From Aquimarina sp. (GTDB lineage: Bacteria; Bacteroidota; Bacteroidia; Flavobacteriales; Flavobacteriaceae): DNA of 16,697 nucleotides. This document shows, piece after piece, positions 1 to 6,837 of the stretch. Below the pieces are notes generated by a model that was not told the origin of the DNA, ran no database searches, and was given only the letters and a program-made list of their open reading frames with translations. Positions within the stretch are counted from its first letter, which is position 1; every line of letters begins with the position of its first letter. Where the stretch lies: positions 1 to 16,697 of the forward strand of contig JAHDEF010000018.1 of assembly GCA_020628975.1 (NCBI GenBank), in the 5' to 3' direction. Position numbers and translations under genes: made by a program.

Positions 1-515
1 TTAGATTTCATGATAGCAAAAGCTTCATAATTATCGTGATAGTAACCATATCTTTCAGGATGCGCCAAAATAGGCTTATATCCATTAAGTTGAAGTTTGT
101 AGATGGTTTTATCAAAATTGTCGGAAGATCTTAAATAAGACATTTCTACAAGAATATAATTGTCCGCCAAGGGTAATAAAGCAGCAGGAGAATTTACTTT
201 TTCCTCAAAATCATAATCGATCATGTACTCGCTAGAACAATTTAATTGTATGCCTATTTGCTGTTTTTCAATTTCAGCAACTAGTTTTTCGTGTGCATTG
301 CTAATTGTTTCAGCAGTATTGGGGTAATAATCACTCATAGTATGAGGCGTACCAATAACTTGTTTAAAACCTAGCTTTTCATATTTCAACAACAGTTCAA
401 TAGATTCCGCTATATTCTGCGCGCCATCATCAATACCAGGCAACACGTGATTATGTATATCCGTGGCTCCCTTTAATAAATCTTTTAGTAGTGTTTTTCT
501 GTTAAATAAGTTCAT
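1..515 (-). CDS. PHP-family tyrosine-protein phosphatase (CpsB/YwqE type), C-terminus cut by window edge
   Basis: This is the N-terminal 171 codons of a manganese-dependent protein-tyrosine phosphatase of the PHP superfamily. Family members dephosphorylate the cytoplasmic tyrosine kinase (Wzc/CpsD type) that regulates polysaccharide chain length and export. The reading frame starts at ATG 515-513 and stays open to the left edge, so roughly the last 70 residues of a usual ~245-residue protein are missing. Metal-binding motifs are visible in order: DIHNHVLPGIDDG (His21, His23, Asp29, Asp30), TPH (His58), a Glu in SSEY (Glu96) and HPERY (His152). The start overlaps the end of kdsB by 14 bp, which implies translational coupling at the distal end of the polysaccharide operon. 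The partner kinase and export genes are not in view and would be expected beyond the left edge. The family assignment is strong; the exact substrate is inferred. Confidence 0.9.
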   Translation of the reverse strand, partial: MNLFNRKTLLKDLLKGATDIHNHVLPGIDDGAQNIAESIELLLKYEKLGFKQVIGTPHTMSDYYPNTAETISNAHEKLVAEIEKQQIGIQLNCSSEYMIDYDFEEKVNSPAALLPLADNYILVEMSYLRSSDNFDKTIYKLQLNGYKPILAHPERYGYYHDNYEAFAIMKS

Positions 516-1230
516 CAAATAGTGCTTTTGCGTTGTGGTAATCTTCTATTGTATCTATTCCGATAGGCTCATGATCAGTCAATATCATTTTTATATCGTA
601 CCCATGTTGTAGTACACGTAGTTGTTCTAGTTTTTCTGTTTCTTCTAAATTTGATGGGGGAAGTGAAGTAATAACACTTAAAAATTTTTTGGTATACCCA
701 TAGATTCCTAAATGTTTAAAATATGTCTTAGTAGTTATTTTTTCTCGCTCGAAGGGAATCGCAGCTCGGGAAAAATATAAAGCTCTATTATTATAATCAG
801 TAACTACTTTGACATTGTTAGGGTTGTGAATTTCAGATTCATTATTTAATTCGTGCATCGCACTTACCATGTAATTGTCAGGATTTATAGTAGATGCTAT
901 TTCATTGATTAATATAGGATCAATAAAAGGTTCATCGCCTTGTACATTGATTATGTTATTACAATTAATATCGGTTATAGCCTCGGCAATTCTATCAGTG
1001 CCTGATTGGTGTTCTTTTTTGGTAAGAATTACCGTATCACAAAACACTTCACAATGCTCTAAAAGTACTTGAGTATCAACAGCAATTATAACTAAATCAA
1101 TGTTGGAAGCTTTTTTACATTTTTCATAAACGTGTTGTATAACGCTTTTGCCGCCCAAATCTAATAATAGTTTATTAGGAAGTCGAGTAGCAGCTTGACG
1201 GGCAGGTATTACAACAACGTTATCGTACAT
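502..1230 (-). CDS. kdsB: 3-deoxy-manno-octulosonate cytidylyltransferase (CMP-Kdo synthetase)
   Basis: KdsB activates Kdo with CTP to give CMP-Kdo and pyrophosphate in the cytoplasm. CMP-Kdo is the donor for Kdo transfer to lipid A or, in some capsules, to the lipid-linked polysaccharide anchor. At 242 residues it matches the usual ~248. The nucleotide-binding N-terminus VVIPARQAATRLPNK (residues 6-20, with Arg11, Arg16 and Lys20) is intact. So are HQSGTDR (74-80), the metal and sugar motif VQGDEPF (96-102), YFSRAAIPFER, and the HLGIYGY and EKLEQLRVL segments. The start is ATG 1230, one base after the kdsD stop, and the 3' end overlaps the phosphatase gene by 14 bp, so it sits inside one operon with kdsD upstream. 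It could be a second, capsule-dedicated copy (KpsU-like) rather than the housekeeping enzyme; the window cannot decide this. Confidence 0.95.
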   Translation of the reverse strand: MYDNVVVIPARQAATRLPNKLLLDLGGKSVIQHVYEKCKKASNIDLVIIAVDTQVLLEHCEVFCDTVILTKKEHQSGTDRIAEAITDINCNNIINVQGDEPFIDPILINEIASTINPDNYMVSAMHELNNESEIHNPNNVKVVTDYNNRALYFSRAAIPFEREKITTKTYFKHLGIYGYTKKFLSVITSLPPSNLEETEKLEQLRVLQHGYDIKMILTDHEPIGIDTIEDYHNAKALFDELI

Positions 1231-1231
1231 G

Positions 1232-2182
1232 TTAGAATTTTATTTGATGTAATTGAATAATTCCTTTCAAATCAAATTTATCGCCGACTAGCAAACATCC
1301 AATTTTATGGTGTTGCATTCTTTTTTTTGCTTCATTTAGCTTGCTAAAAGGAGTAATAAAATGAGGTGTCGGGCTCATTATTTTTTCTAGGCTTAAAGAA
1401 AAGAAATTTTCTTTAAAATCAAGCATCGCGCGCCTTAAATCTCCATCGGTAACGATACCTTTAACATTATTTTGATCACCGACGATTCCTATGCCAAATC
1501 GTTTTTTATTAATAGTATCAATTGCCTCAATTAAATCCATTTCAGGGTGTAAAAAAGGTAAGTCGCTGGTAATCATTAATTCTTTCACTAAATTTTTAAG
1601 TCGAATTCCTAATGTTCCACCAGGATGAAATGAAGCATAGTTTTCTTCTGTAAAGCCTCTTTTATGCATTAACGCAACAGTTAGCGCATCACCTAAACAT
1701 AAAGTTAACGTACTCGATGTAGTTGGTGCAAGACTAAAAGGACAAGCTTCATCAAATTCACCTAAATATAAGTGAATATCACATGCCTTAGCCAAGCTAG
1801 AATCTAATCGACTAGTGATTGCAATGACTTTAAGCTTGCGTTCTTTGATGTGAGGAAGAAGGTTTAAAATTTCAGAAGTTTCCCCAGAATTTGCAATGGC
1901 TAGAATAACATCGGAAGTGTCAATCATTCCCAAATCACCATGAATGGCTTCAGAAGGATGTAAAAAGAAACTTTGCGTACCAGTACTCGCAAAGGAGGAA
2001 GCTATTTTTCTTCCAATAAGACCCGATTTCCCAATTCCTGTAACAATCACTTTGCCTTTGCATTCGAACATTAAATCAATAGCCTCATCAAAGGAATGGT
2101 CAATGATGTCCATTAAACCTTTTAGGCTTTTGTATTCGTTTTGAATAACTTCTTTGGCTATGTGTGTGAATGATTCTTTCAA
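1232..2182 (-). CDS. kdsD: Arabinose-5-phosphate isomerase (KdsD/KpsF/GutQ family), TTG start
   Basis: The enzyme interconverts ribulose-5-phosphate and arabinose-5-phosphate, the first committed precursor of Kdo. At 316 residues it has the full family layout: an N-terminal helix, a SIS sugar-isomerase domain (about 38-185) with TGIGKSG, HPSEAIHGD and the APTTSSTLTLCLGDA stretch, then HPGGTLG, followed by two CBS domains (about 200-255 and 262-316) that include TDGDLRR. The start codon is TTG at 2182. Upstream in frame there are only ATT, TTT and TAT codons before a stop, and the next ATG (residue 24) would delete the N-terminal helix. TTG is therefore the best start, and it may limit expression. 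The gene lies 90 bp below rfbB and one base before kdsB. No clear promoter was found in the 90-bp gap, so read-through from the rhamnose genes is the simplest reading. Confidence 0.92.
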   Translation of the reverse strand: MKESFTHIAKEVIQNEYKSLKGLMDIIDHSFDEAIDLMFECKGKVIVTGIGKSGLIGRKIASSFASTGTQSFFLHPSEAIHGDLGMIDTSDVILAIANSGETSEILNLLPHIKERKLKVIAITSRLDSSLAKACDIHLYLGEFDEACPFSLAPTTSSTLTLCLGDALTVALMHKRGFTEENYASFHPGGTLGIRLKNLVKELMITSDLPFLHPEMDLIEAIDTINKKRFGIGIVGDQNNVKGIVTDGDLRRAMLDFKENFFSLSLEKIMSPTPHFITPFSKLNEAKKRMQHHKIGCLLVGDKFDLKGIIQLHQIKF

Positions 2183-2272
2183 ATAAATAAAAATTTACAG
2201 GCTCAAGATAATTAACGGATATAAATTTAAAATTATTCGCTGAAATACATTACGAATCTAGCTATTAAAAAC

Positions 2273-3286
2273 CTAGCGGTTATATTTTTTTAAGTACCAA
2301 TCAATTGTTTTAATAATGCCAGAGTTGAAATTTTCATCGGCTTTCCAGCCTAAATTTTCTTCAATTTTAGTGGCATCAATAGCATACCTTCTATCATGCC
2401 CAGCTCTGTCCTCTACAAAGGTGATTAATGTTTTATAATCGATGGTGGCAGGCGCTTTTTTATTTAAAATTTCACAAATTGTATTTACAATATACAGGTT
2501 GTTTTGTTCGTTACGGCCACCTATATTATATACTTCGCCAGGAATTCCGTTGTGGAAGGCTAGATCAATACCCTTACAATGATCTAAAACGTATAGCCAA
2601 TCTCTAATATTTAAGCCGTCACCATAAATAGGAATAGGCTCTTGCTTTAAGGCTTTTCTTATAATGGTTGGAATCAATTTTTCGTCGTGTTGACATGGCC
2701 CGTAATTATTCGAGCAATTGGTAATCACGGTATGCATTCCGTAAGTGTGATGATAGCTTCGAACAATCATGTCGCTAGAAGCTTTAGATGCGCTATATGG
2801 AGAATTTGGAGCATAAGGAGTTTCTTCTGTAAATAATCCCGTTTTACCAAGTGTTCCATAAACCTCATCTGTCGACACGTGTAAAAACTTACAGTTTTCA
2901 TAGCCTTCTTTAAAAATAAAAGGCTTTTCCATCCATTTTTTATAAGCTACATCAATTAAATTAAACGTTCCTTTTACGTTTGTTTCTATAAAAACACCAG
3001 GGTTTTTGATAGAATTATCAACATGCGATTCAGCAGCAAAATGCAATACTCCTTTAATATCGTATTTATCAAATAATGAATTTATTAACGCACGATCGCA
3101 AATATTTCCTTCAACAAATGTATAGCGATTTTTAGCGGCCTTAGTAATGGTGACATTTTTTAAATCGGCGGCATAGGTTAAAGCATCAAGATTAATGATG
3201 TGATAATTACTATACTTTTCGGTAAAATAATTGACAAAATTGGCACCGATAAAACCAGCACCTCCTGTAATTAAAATATATTCCAT
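2273..3286 (-). CDS. rfbB: dTDP-glucose 4,6-dehydratase
   Basis: RfbB (RmlB) converts dTDP-glucose to dTDP-4-keto-6-deoxyglucose using bound NAD+, the second step of dTDP-L-rhamnose synthesis. It is 337 residues, the normal length for this extended short-chain dehydrogenase. The NAD-binding glycine motif GGAGFIG is at 8-14. The catalytic triad region STDEVYG gives Thr139, Asp140 and Glu141, and the YSASK motif gives Tyr164 and Lys168. The segment HFAAESHVDNSI is also typical of the family. The start is ATG 3286, two bases before the rfbD stop codon begins, so the two are tightly coupled. The stop is TAG at 2273, followed by 90 bp before kdsD. The product is cytoplasmic and acts between RfbA and RfbC. 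Confidence 0.97.
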   Translation of the reverse strand: MEYILITGGAGFIGANFVNYFTEKYSNYHIINLDALTYAADLKNVTITKAAKNRYTFVEGNICDRALINSLFDKYDIKGVLHFAAESHVDNSIKNPGVFIETNVKGTFNLIDVAYKKWMEKPFIFKEGYENCKFLHVSTDEVYGTLGKTGLFTEETPYAPNSPYSASKASSDMIVRSYHHTYGMHTVITNCSNNYGPCQHDEKLIPTIIRKALKQEPIPIYGDGLNIRDWLYVLDHCKGIDLAFHNGIPGEVYNIGGRNEQNNLYIVNTICEILNKKAPATIDYKTLITFVEDRAGHDRRYAIDATKIEENLGWKADENFNSGIIKTIDWYLKKYNR

Positions 3287-3287
3287 T

Positions 3288-4151
3288 TTATGATTCTATA
3301 ACTGATAAACATGATTTTAACGCTTCTCGCCAATGCCTAATGTTTAAATCAAAAGTTGATTTTATTTTTTGCTTGTTTAGCACACTATAATGCGGACGAG
3401 TAGCTTTTGTTGGGTATGCAGAAGATTCTATTGGAGTAATTTCTACATGCTTTTTACTAATTTCAAAAACTGCAAGAGCAAAATCGTACCAACTACAAAC
3501 CCCTTCATTGGTATAATGATATATTTCTACTTGATCATTATTGATATTTGGAAGAATTTGTAATATATGCTTAGCTAAATCTCTTGCGTAAGTGGGGCTT
3601 CCTACCTGATCAAAAATTACAGATAACTCCTTTTTTGTTTCCGACAATTTTAACATGGTTTTTACAAAATTGTTGCCGAAGCTAGAGTATACCCAAGATG
3701 TACGAATAATAATACTATTTTGAGGAGCAACATTGATTAATGAAAGTTCACCATTTAATTTGGAACGTCCGTAAATATTTATAGGATTGGTGTTGTCTTC
3801 TTCAGCATAAGGAAGCGATGTATCACCATCAAAAACATAATCGGTTGAAATATGCACCAATTTAATATTAAGCTCTTTTGCTATGGTTGCAATGCTGTTT
3901 ACGGCTTTGTGGTTTACGTTGTCTGCAATAATATTTTCGTCCTCTGCTTTGTCTACTAAAGTATAAGCAGCACAATTAATAATGGCTTCAATATTATGGT
4001 GAACACAAAAGCTTCTAAGTTTTGATTCGTCGGTAATGTCTATAGTCGATCTATTAGCAAATGTGATTTTATAGTTGCTAAATTCACCTGCGATAGCTTT
4101 AAATTCAGAACCTAATTGTCCATTAGCGCCCGTTACTAATATATTAGTCAT
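3288..4151 (-). CDS. rfbD: dTDP-4-dehydrorhamnose reductase
   Basis: RfbD (RmlD) carries out the NAD(P)H-dependent reduction of dTDP-4-keto-L-rhamnose, the last step to dTDP-L-rhamnose. The chosen ATG at 4151 gives 287 residues beginning MTNILVTGANGQLG, so the Rossmann glycine motif lies at the usual distance from the N-terminus. The longer frame from TTG at 4160 adds only three residues ahead of this Met and is less likely. Other signatures are CAAYTLVDKAE, STDYVFDG and the catalytic YGRSK (Tyr-x-x-x-Lys). The gene overlaps the 3' end of rfbC by 8 bp (ATGACTAA), a classic translational-coupling arrangement, and ends one base before rfbB. All four rhamnose genes are present, in the order A-C-D-B. 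Confidence 0.96.
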   Translation of the reverse strand: MTNILVTGANGQLGSEFKAIAGEFSNYKITFANRSTIDITDESKLRSFCVHHNIEAIINCAAYTLVDKAEDENIIADNVNHKAVNSIATIAKELNIKLVHISTDYVFDGDTSLPYAEEDNTNPINIYGRSKLNGELSLINVAPQNSIIIRTSWVYSSFGNNFVKTMLKLSETKKELSVIFDQVGSPTYARDLAKHILQILPNINNDQVEIYHYTNEGVCSWYDFALAVFEISKKHVEITPIESSAYPTKATRPHYSVLNKQKIKSTFDLNIRHWREALKSCLSVIES

Positions 4152-4716
4152 ATAAATCAATTGTTATATCAAATAGGTCATTGCAATCATCAAGAAGTGG
4201 TAAATTTTTGTCTTTTTCTGATAAAATAGCTTTTTCTAAAGCAATTTTCCAATCGATATTAAGATTAGGGTCATTAAAATAAATTCCGCGATCGTGTTCG
4301 GGGCTGTAATAGTTATCGCACTTGTATGAAAAAATAGCCGTTTCACTTAGTACCACAAAACCGTGAGCAAAACCTCGTGGTACAAATAATTGCTTTTTAT
4401 TTTCGGCTGATAATTCTAGGGCAATATGTTTACCGAAAGTGGGCGACCCTTTTCTTAAATCAACAGCAATGTCTAAAACACTTCCTTCAATTACTCGCAC
4501 TAATTTACTTTGACAAAATGGAGGTATTTGAAAATGTAATCCTCTTAATACTCCTTGTTGCGATTTTGACTCGTTGTCTTGAACAAAGTCAATATCTTGC
4601 AGAACTTTAGGTAGTTTTTTCTTGTTATATGATTCTAAAAAATACCCGCGATGGTCACCAAAAACCATTGGTTCAATAATTAAAACATCGGGTATATCCG
4701 TTGGGGTTATATTCAT
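4144..4716 (-). CDS. rfbC: dTDP-4-dehydrorhamnose 3,5-epimerase
   Basis: RfbC (RmlC) epimerises dTDP-4-keto-6-deoxyglucose at C3 and C5 to dTDP-4-keto-L-rhamnose. It is a 190-residue cupin, typical in length. The catalytic region RGLHFQ (58-63) places the base at His61. Lys71 follows in the CQSKLVRVIEG strand. The segments VDLRKGSPTFGKH, VPRGFAHGF (112-120) and FSYKCDNYYSPE (with Tyr131 as the probable general acid) complete the signature. The start is ATG 4716, one base below the rfbA stop codon. The 3' end overlaps the start of rfbD by 8 bp. No residue expected for catalysis appears to be missing. Confidence 0.97.
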   Translation of the reverse strand: MNITPTDIPDVLIIEPMVFGDHRGYFLESYNKKKLPKVLQDIDFVQDNESKSQQGVLRGLHFQIPPFCQSKLVRVIEGSVLDIAVDLRKGSPTFGKHIALELSAENKKQLFVPRGFAHGFVVLSETAIFSYKCDNYYSPEHDRGIYFNDPNLNIDWKIALEKAILSEKDKNLPLLDDCNDLFDITIDLYD

Positions 4717-4717
4717 A

Positions 4718-5596
4718 TTAGTCCTTATTGCTTAACCTTTTTAAATACTTGCCGTACTCATTTTTGGATAAGGGCTTCGCCAATTGCAATAATTGTTTTT
4801 TGTTAATATATTTTTTTTCGAAAGAAATTTCTTCAATACAAGCGATTTTCAAGCCTTGTCTTTTTTCAATGGTTTGAATAAAGTTTGCCGCTTCTAATAA
4901 CGAATCATGTGTACCTGTATCGAACCAAGCAAAACCGCGCCCCATAAGTTCTACTGAAAGTTGTTTTTGCTCTAAAAAATATTGATTTATGGTTGTAATT
5001 TCTAATTCACCACGTTCGCTAGGTGTACTTTTCTTAGCGATTTCAATCACTTCGTTAGGGTAGAAGTAAACCCCTACAACTGCATAATTGCTTTTAGCAA
5101 CAGTTGGTTTTTCTTCTATACTTAATACTTCCCCATTAGTGTTAAATTCTACTACACCGTAACGTTCAGGATCATTTACATAATATCCAAAAACAGTTGC
5201 TTGATTTTTATCGGTAACATTTTTTACAGCTTGGTCAAGCATTTTGGGTAAACCATGTCCGTAAAAAATATTATCACCTAGAATTAAACAAACATCGTCA
5301 TTACCAATAAAATCTTCTCCAATAATAAAAGCTTCTGCAAGCCCATTAGGTTGTGCTTGTTCGGCATATTCAAAGCTAATACCTAATTCAGAACCATCGC
5401 CTAACAACCTTTTAAAAGCGGGTAAGTCTTGCGGTGTAGTAATGATCAAAATTTCTTTAATACCCGCTAACATTAAAACTGAAATCGGGTAGTATACCAT
5501 GGGTTTGTTGTAAACAGGGGTTAACTGTTTAGATACCCCTTTCGTAATGGGATACAAACGCGTGCCGCTTCCTCCTGCTAAAACAATGCCCTTCAT
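4718..5596 (-). CDS. rfbA: Glucose-1-phosphate thymidylyltransferase
   Basis: RfbA (RmlA) joins dTTP and glucose-1-phosphate to give dTDP-glucose and pyrophosphate, the entry step of dTDP-rhamnose synthesis. In this family it is usually feedback-inhibited by dTDP-rhamnose. The 292-residue length equals that of the well-studied short RmlA enzymes. It shows the nucleotidyltransferase signature LAGGSGTRLYPITKGVSKQL near the N-terminus, then KPMVYYPISVLMLAG, the metal motif LGDNIFYGHGLP, EEKP, and FAWFDTGTHDSLLEA. The start is ATG 5596, only 4 bp after the dnaN stop codon. The rhamnose operon thus appears to be read from the dnaN transcript unless a promoter lies within dnaN. Confidence 0.97.
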   Translation of the reverse strand: MKGIVLAGGSGTRLYPITKGVSKQLTPVYNKPMVYYPISVLMLAGIKEILIITTPQDLPAFKRLLGDGSELGISFEYAEQAQPNGLAEAFIIGEDFIGNDDVCLILGDNIFYGHGLPKMLDQAVKNVTDKNQATVFGYYVNDPERYGVVEFNTNGEVLSIEEKPTVAKSNYAVVGVYFYPNEVIEIAKKSTPSERGELEITTINQYFLEQKQLSVELMGRGFAWFDTGTHDSLLEAANFIQTIEKRQGLKIACIEEISFEKKYINKKQLLQLAKPLSKNEYGKYLKRLSNKD

Positions 5597-5600
5597 AAAT

Positions 5601-6719
5601 TTAGTTATTAAGCATTACAGGCATTACAAGCATGGTTACATTTTCACCATCTTCCAATCCATCAATAGGCGTTAAAATACCAGCTCGGTTGGGTAAAGAC
5701 ATTGCCAGTTGGACTTCACTTGATTCTAAATTATTCAGCATTTCTACAAAAAATCTAGAATTAAAACCTATTTGCATATCGTCACCTTCAAATTGGCAAG
5801 TTAAACGCTCTTCGGCTTTATTTGAATAATCGATATCTTCTGCAGAAATATTAAGTTCTGCACCAGAAACTTTTAGACGAATTTGATGCGTTGTTTTATT
5901 AGAGAAAATGGAAACCCTTCTTACGGAACTTAAGAACTGATTTCTATCCATAGTTAAAACATTTGGATTTTCTTTAGGAATTACCGCCTCATAATTAGGG
6001 TATTTACCATCAATAAGGCGACAAATTAATTCAATGCCTTCAAAGGTGAATTTAGCGTTAGAATCATTGTAATCGATTGTTACGTCAGTATCTAATGTAG
6101 CTAAAACCCCTTTTAATAAATTCAAAGGTTTTTTAGGCATAATGAATTCAGCAACTTTATCGGCAGTAACATCTGTTCGTGAATATTTCACCAACTTGTG
6201 GGCATCTGTAGCTACAAAAGTTAATTCTTGTGGAGAAAATTGAAAGAAAACACCACTCATTACAGGGCGTAATTCATCGTTTCCACTAGCAAAAATAGTT
6301 TTGCTGATTGCAGTTGCCAATACAGCAGAATGTAGGGTAGTTGCACTTGCATCTTCCAATTGAATCGCCTTAGGAAATTCTTCTCCATTGCTGTAAGCTA
6401 AGGCGTATTTCCCTTGTTCTGAACTAATTTCGACAGTATTATTGTCATTAATTGTAAATGTCAATGGCTGCTCAGGAAATGTTTTTAAGGTTTCCAATAA
6501 CAATTTTGCAGGAATAGCTACCAATCCTGAATCAGAAGACTCCACATCTAATTTTGAAATTATTGTAGTTTCTAAATCTGAAGCCGAAACCTGCAAGCTT
6601 GTTCCGTCTAACTCGAATAAAAAGTTATCTAAAATGGGTAGTGCATTACTACTATTAATAACGCCCCCTAAAAACTGTAATTGTTTTAATAAATAATTAC
6701 TCGAAACAATAAATCTCAT
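5601..6719 (-). CDS. dnaN: DNA polymerase III beta subunit (sliding clamp)
   Basis: DnaN forms the ring-shaped dimer that tethers DNA polymerase III and repair enzymes to DNA. The 372-residue product has the normal length and three-domain layout. The N-terminus MRFIVSSNYLLKQLQFLGGV leads into LPILDNFLFEL. The middle domain contains SGVFFQFSPQELTFVATDAHKLVKY, and the third domain contains IDGKYPNYEAVIPKENPN and a C-terminus ending MPVML. The start is ATG 6719. A TATATTTG -7 element ends 23 bp upstream of that ATG. It lies directly ahead of rfbA (4-bp gap) rather than beside dnaA or recF as in many bacteria, so a core replication gene heads a polysaccharide operon. Upstream, 118 bp separate it from the protease gene. 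Confidence 0.98.
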   Translation of the reverse strand: MRFIVSSNYLLKQLQFLGGVINSSNALPILDNFLFELDGTSLQVSASDLETTIISKLDVESSDSGLVAIPAKLLLETLKTFPEQPLTFTINDNNTVEISSEQGKYALAYSNGEEFPKAIQLEDASATTLHSAVLATAISKTIFASGNDELRPVMSGVFFQFSPQELTFVATDAHKLVKYSRTDVTADKVAEFIMPKKPLNLLKGVLATLDTDVTIDYNDSNAKFTFEGIELICRLIDGKYPNYEAVIPKENPNVLTMDRNQFLSSVRRVSIFSNKTTHQIRLKVSGAELNISAEDIDYSNKAEERLTCQFEGDDMQIGFNSRFFVEMLNNLESSEVQLAMSLPNRAGILTPIDGLEDGENVTMLVMPVMLNN

Positions 6720-6742
6720 AATGTTACATCTTTTACTATTTA

Positions 6743-6774
6743 CAAATATAGAAGTATGCTACAAGATAAATGAA
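6743..6774 (-). promoter_or_regulatory. Candidate Bacteroidota-type promoter for dnaN
   Basis: On the minus strand the -7 element TATATTTG (6750 down to 6743) matches the flavobacterial TAnnTTTG consensus. A TTC at 6774-6772, one base off the TTG -33 element, sits 21 bp upstream of it. Transcription would start near 6738, leaving a leader of about 20 bases before the dnaN ATG. The -33 element is weak, so confidence is moderate. This would be the head promoter for dnaN and the whole rhamnose/Kdo run. Confidence 0.45.
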
Positions 6775-6837
6775 GTAGTTTTGAAATTAATTAGCATAGA
6801 ATTTAACAACTTTTGAACAGATTGATGAAATTCAACA

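Noticed and set aside
2258..2276. GCTA/TAGC inverted repeat just after rfbB, considered as a terminator
   Set aside because: The stem is four base pairs with an AT-rich loop, too weak to support termination.
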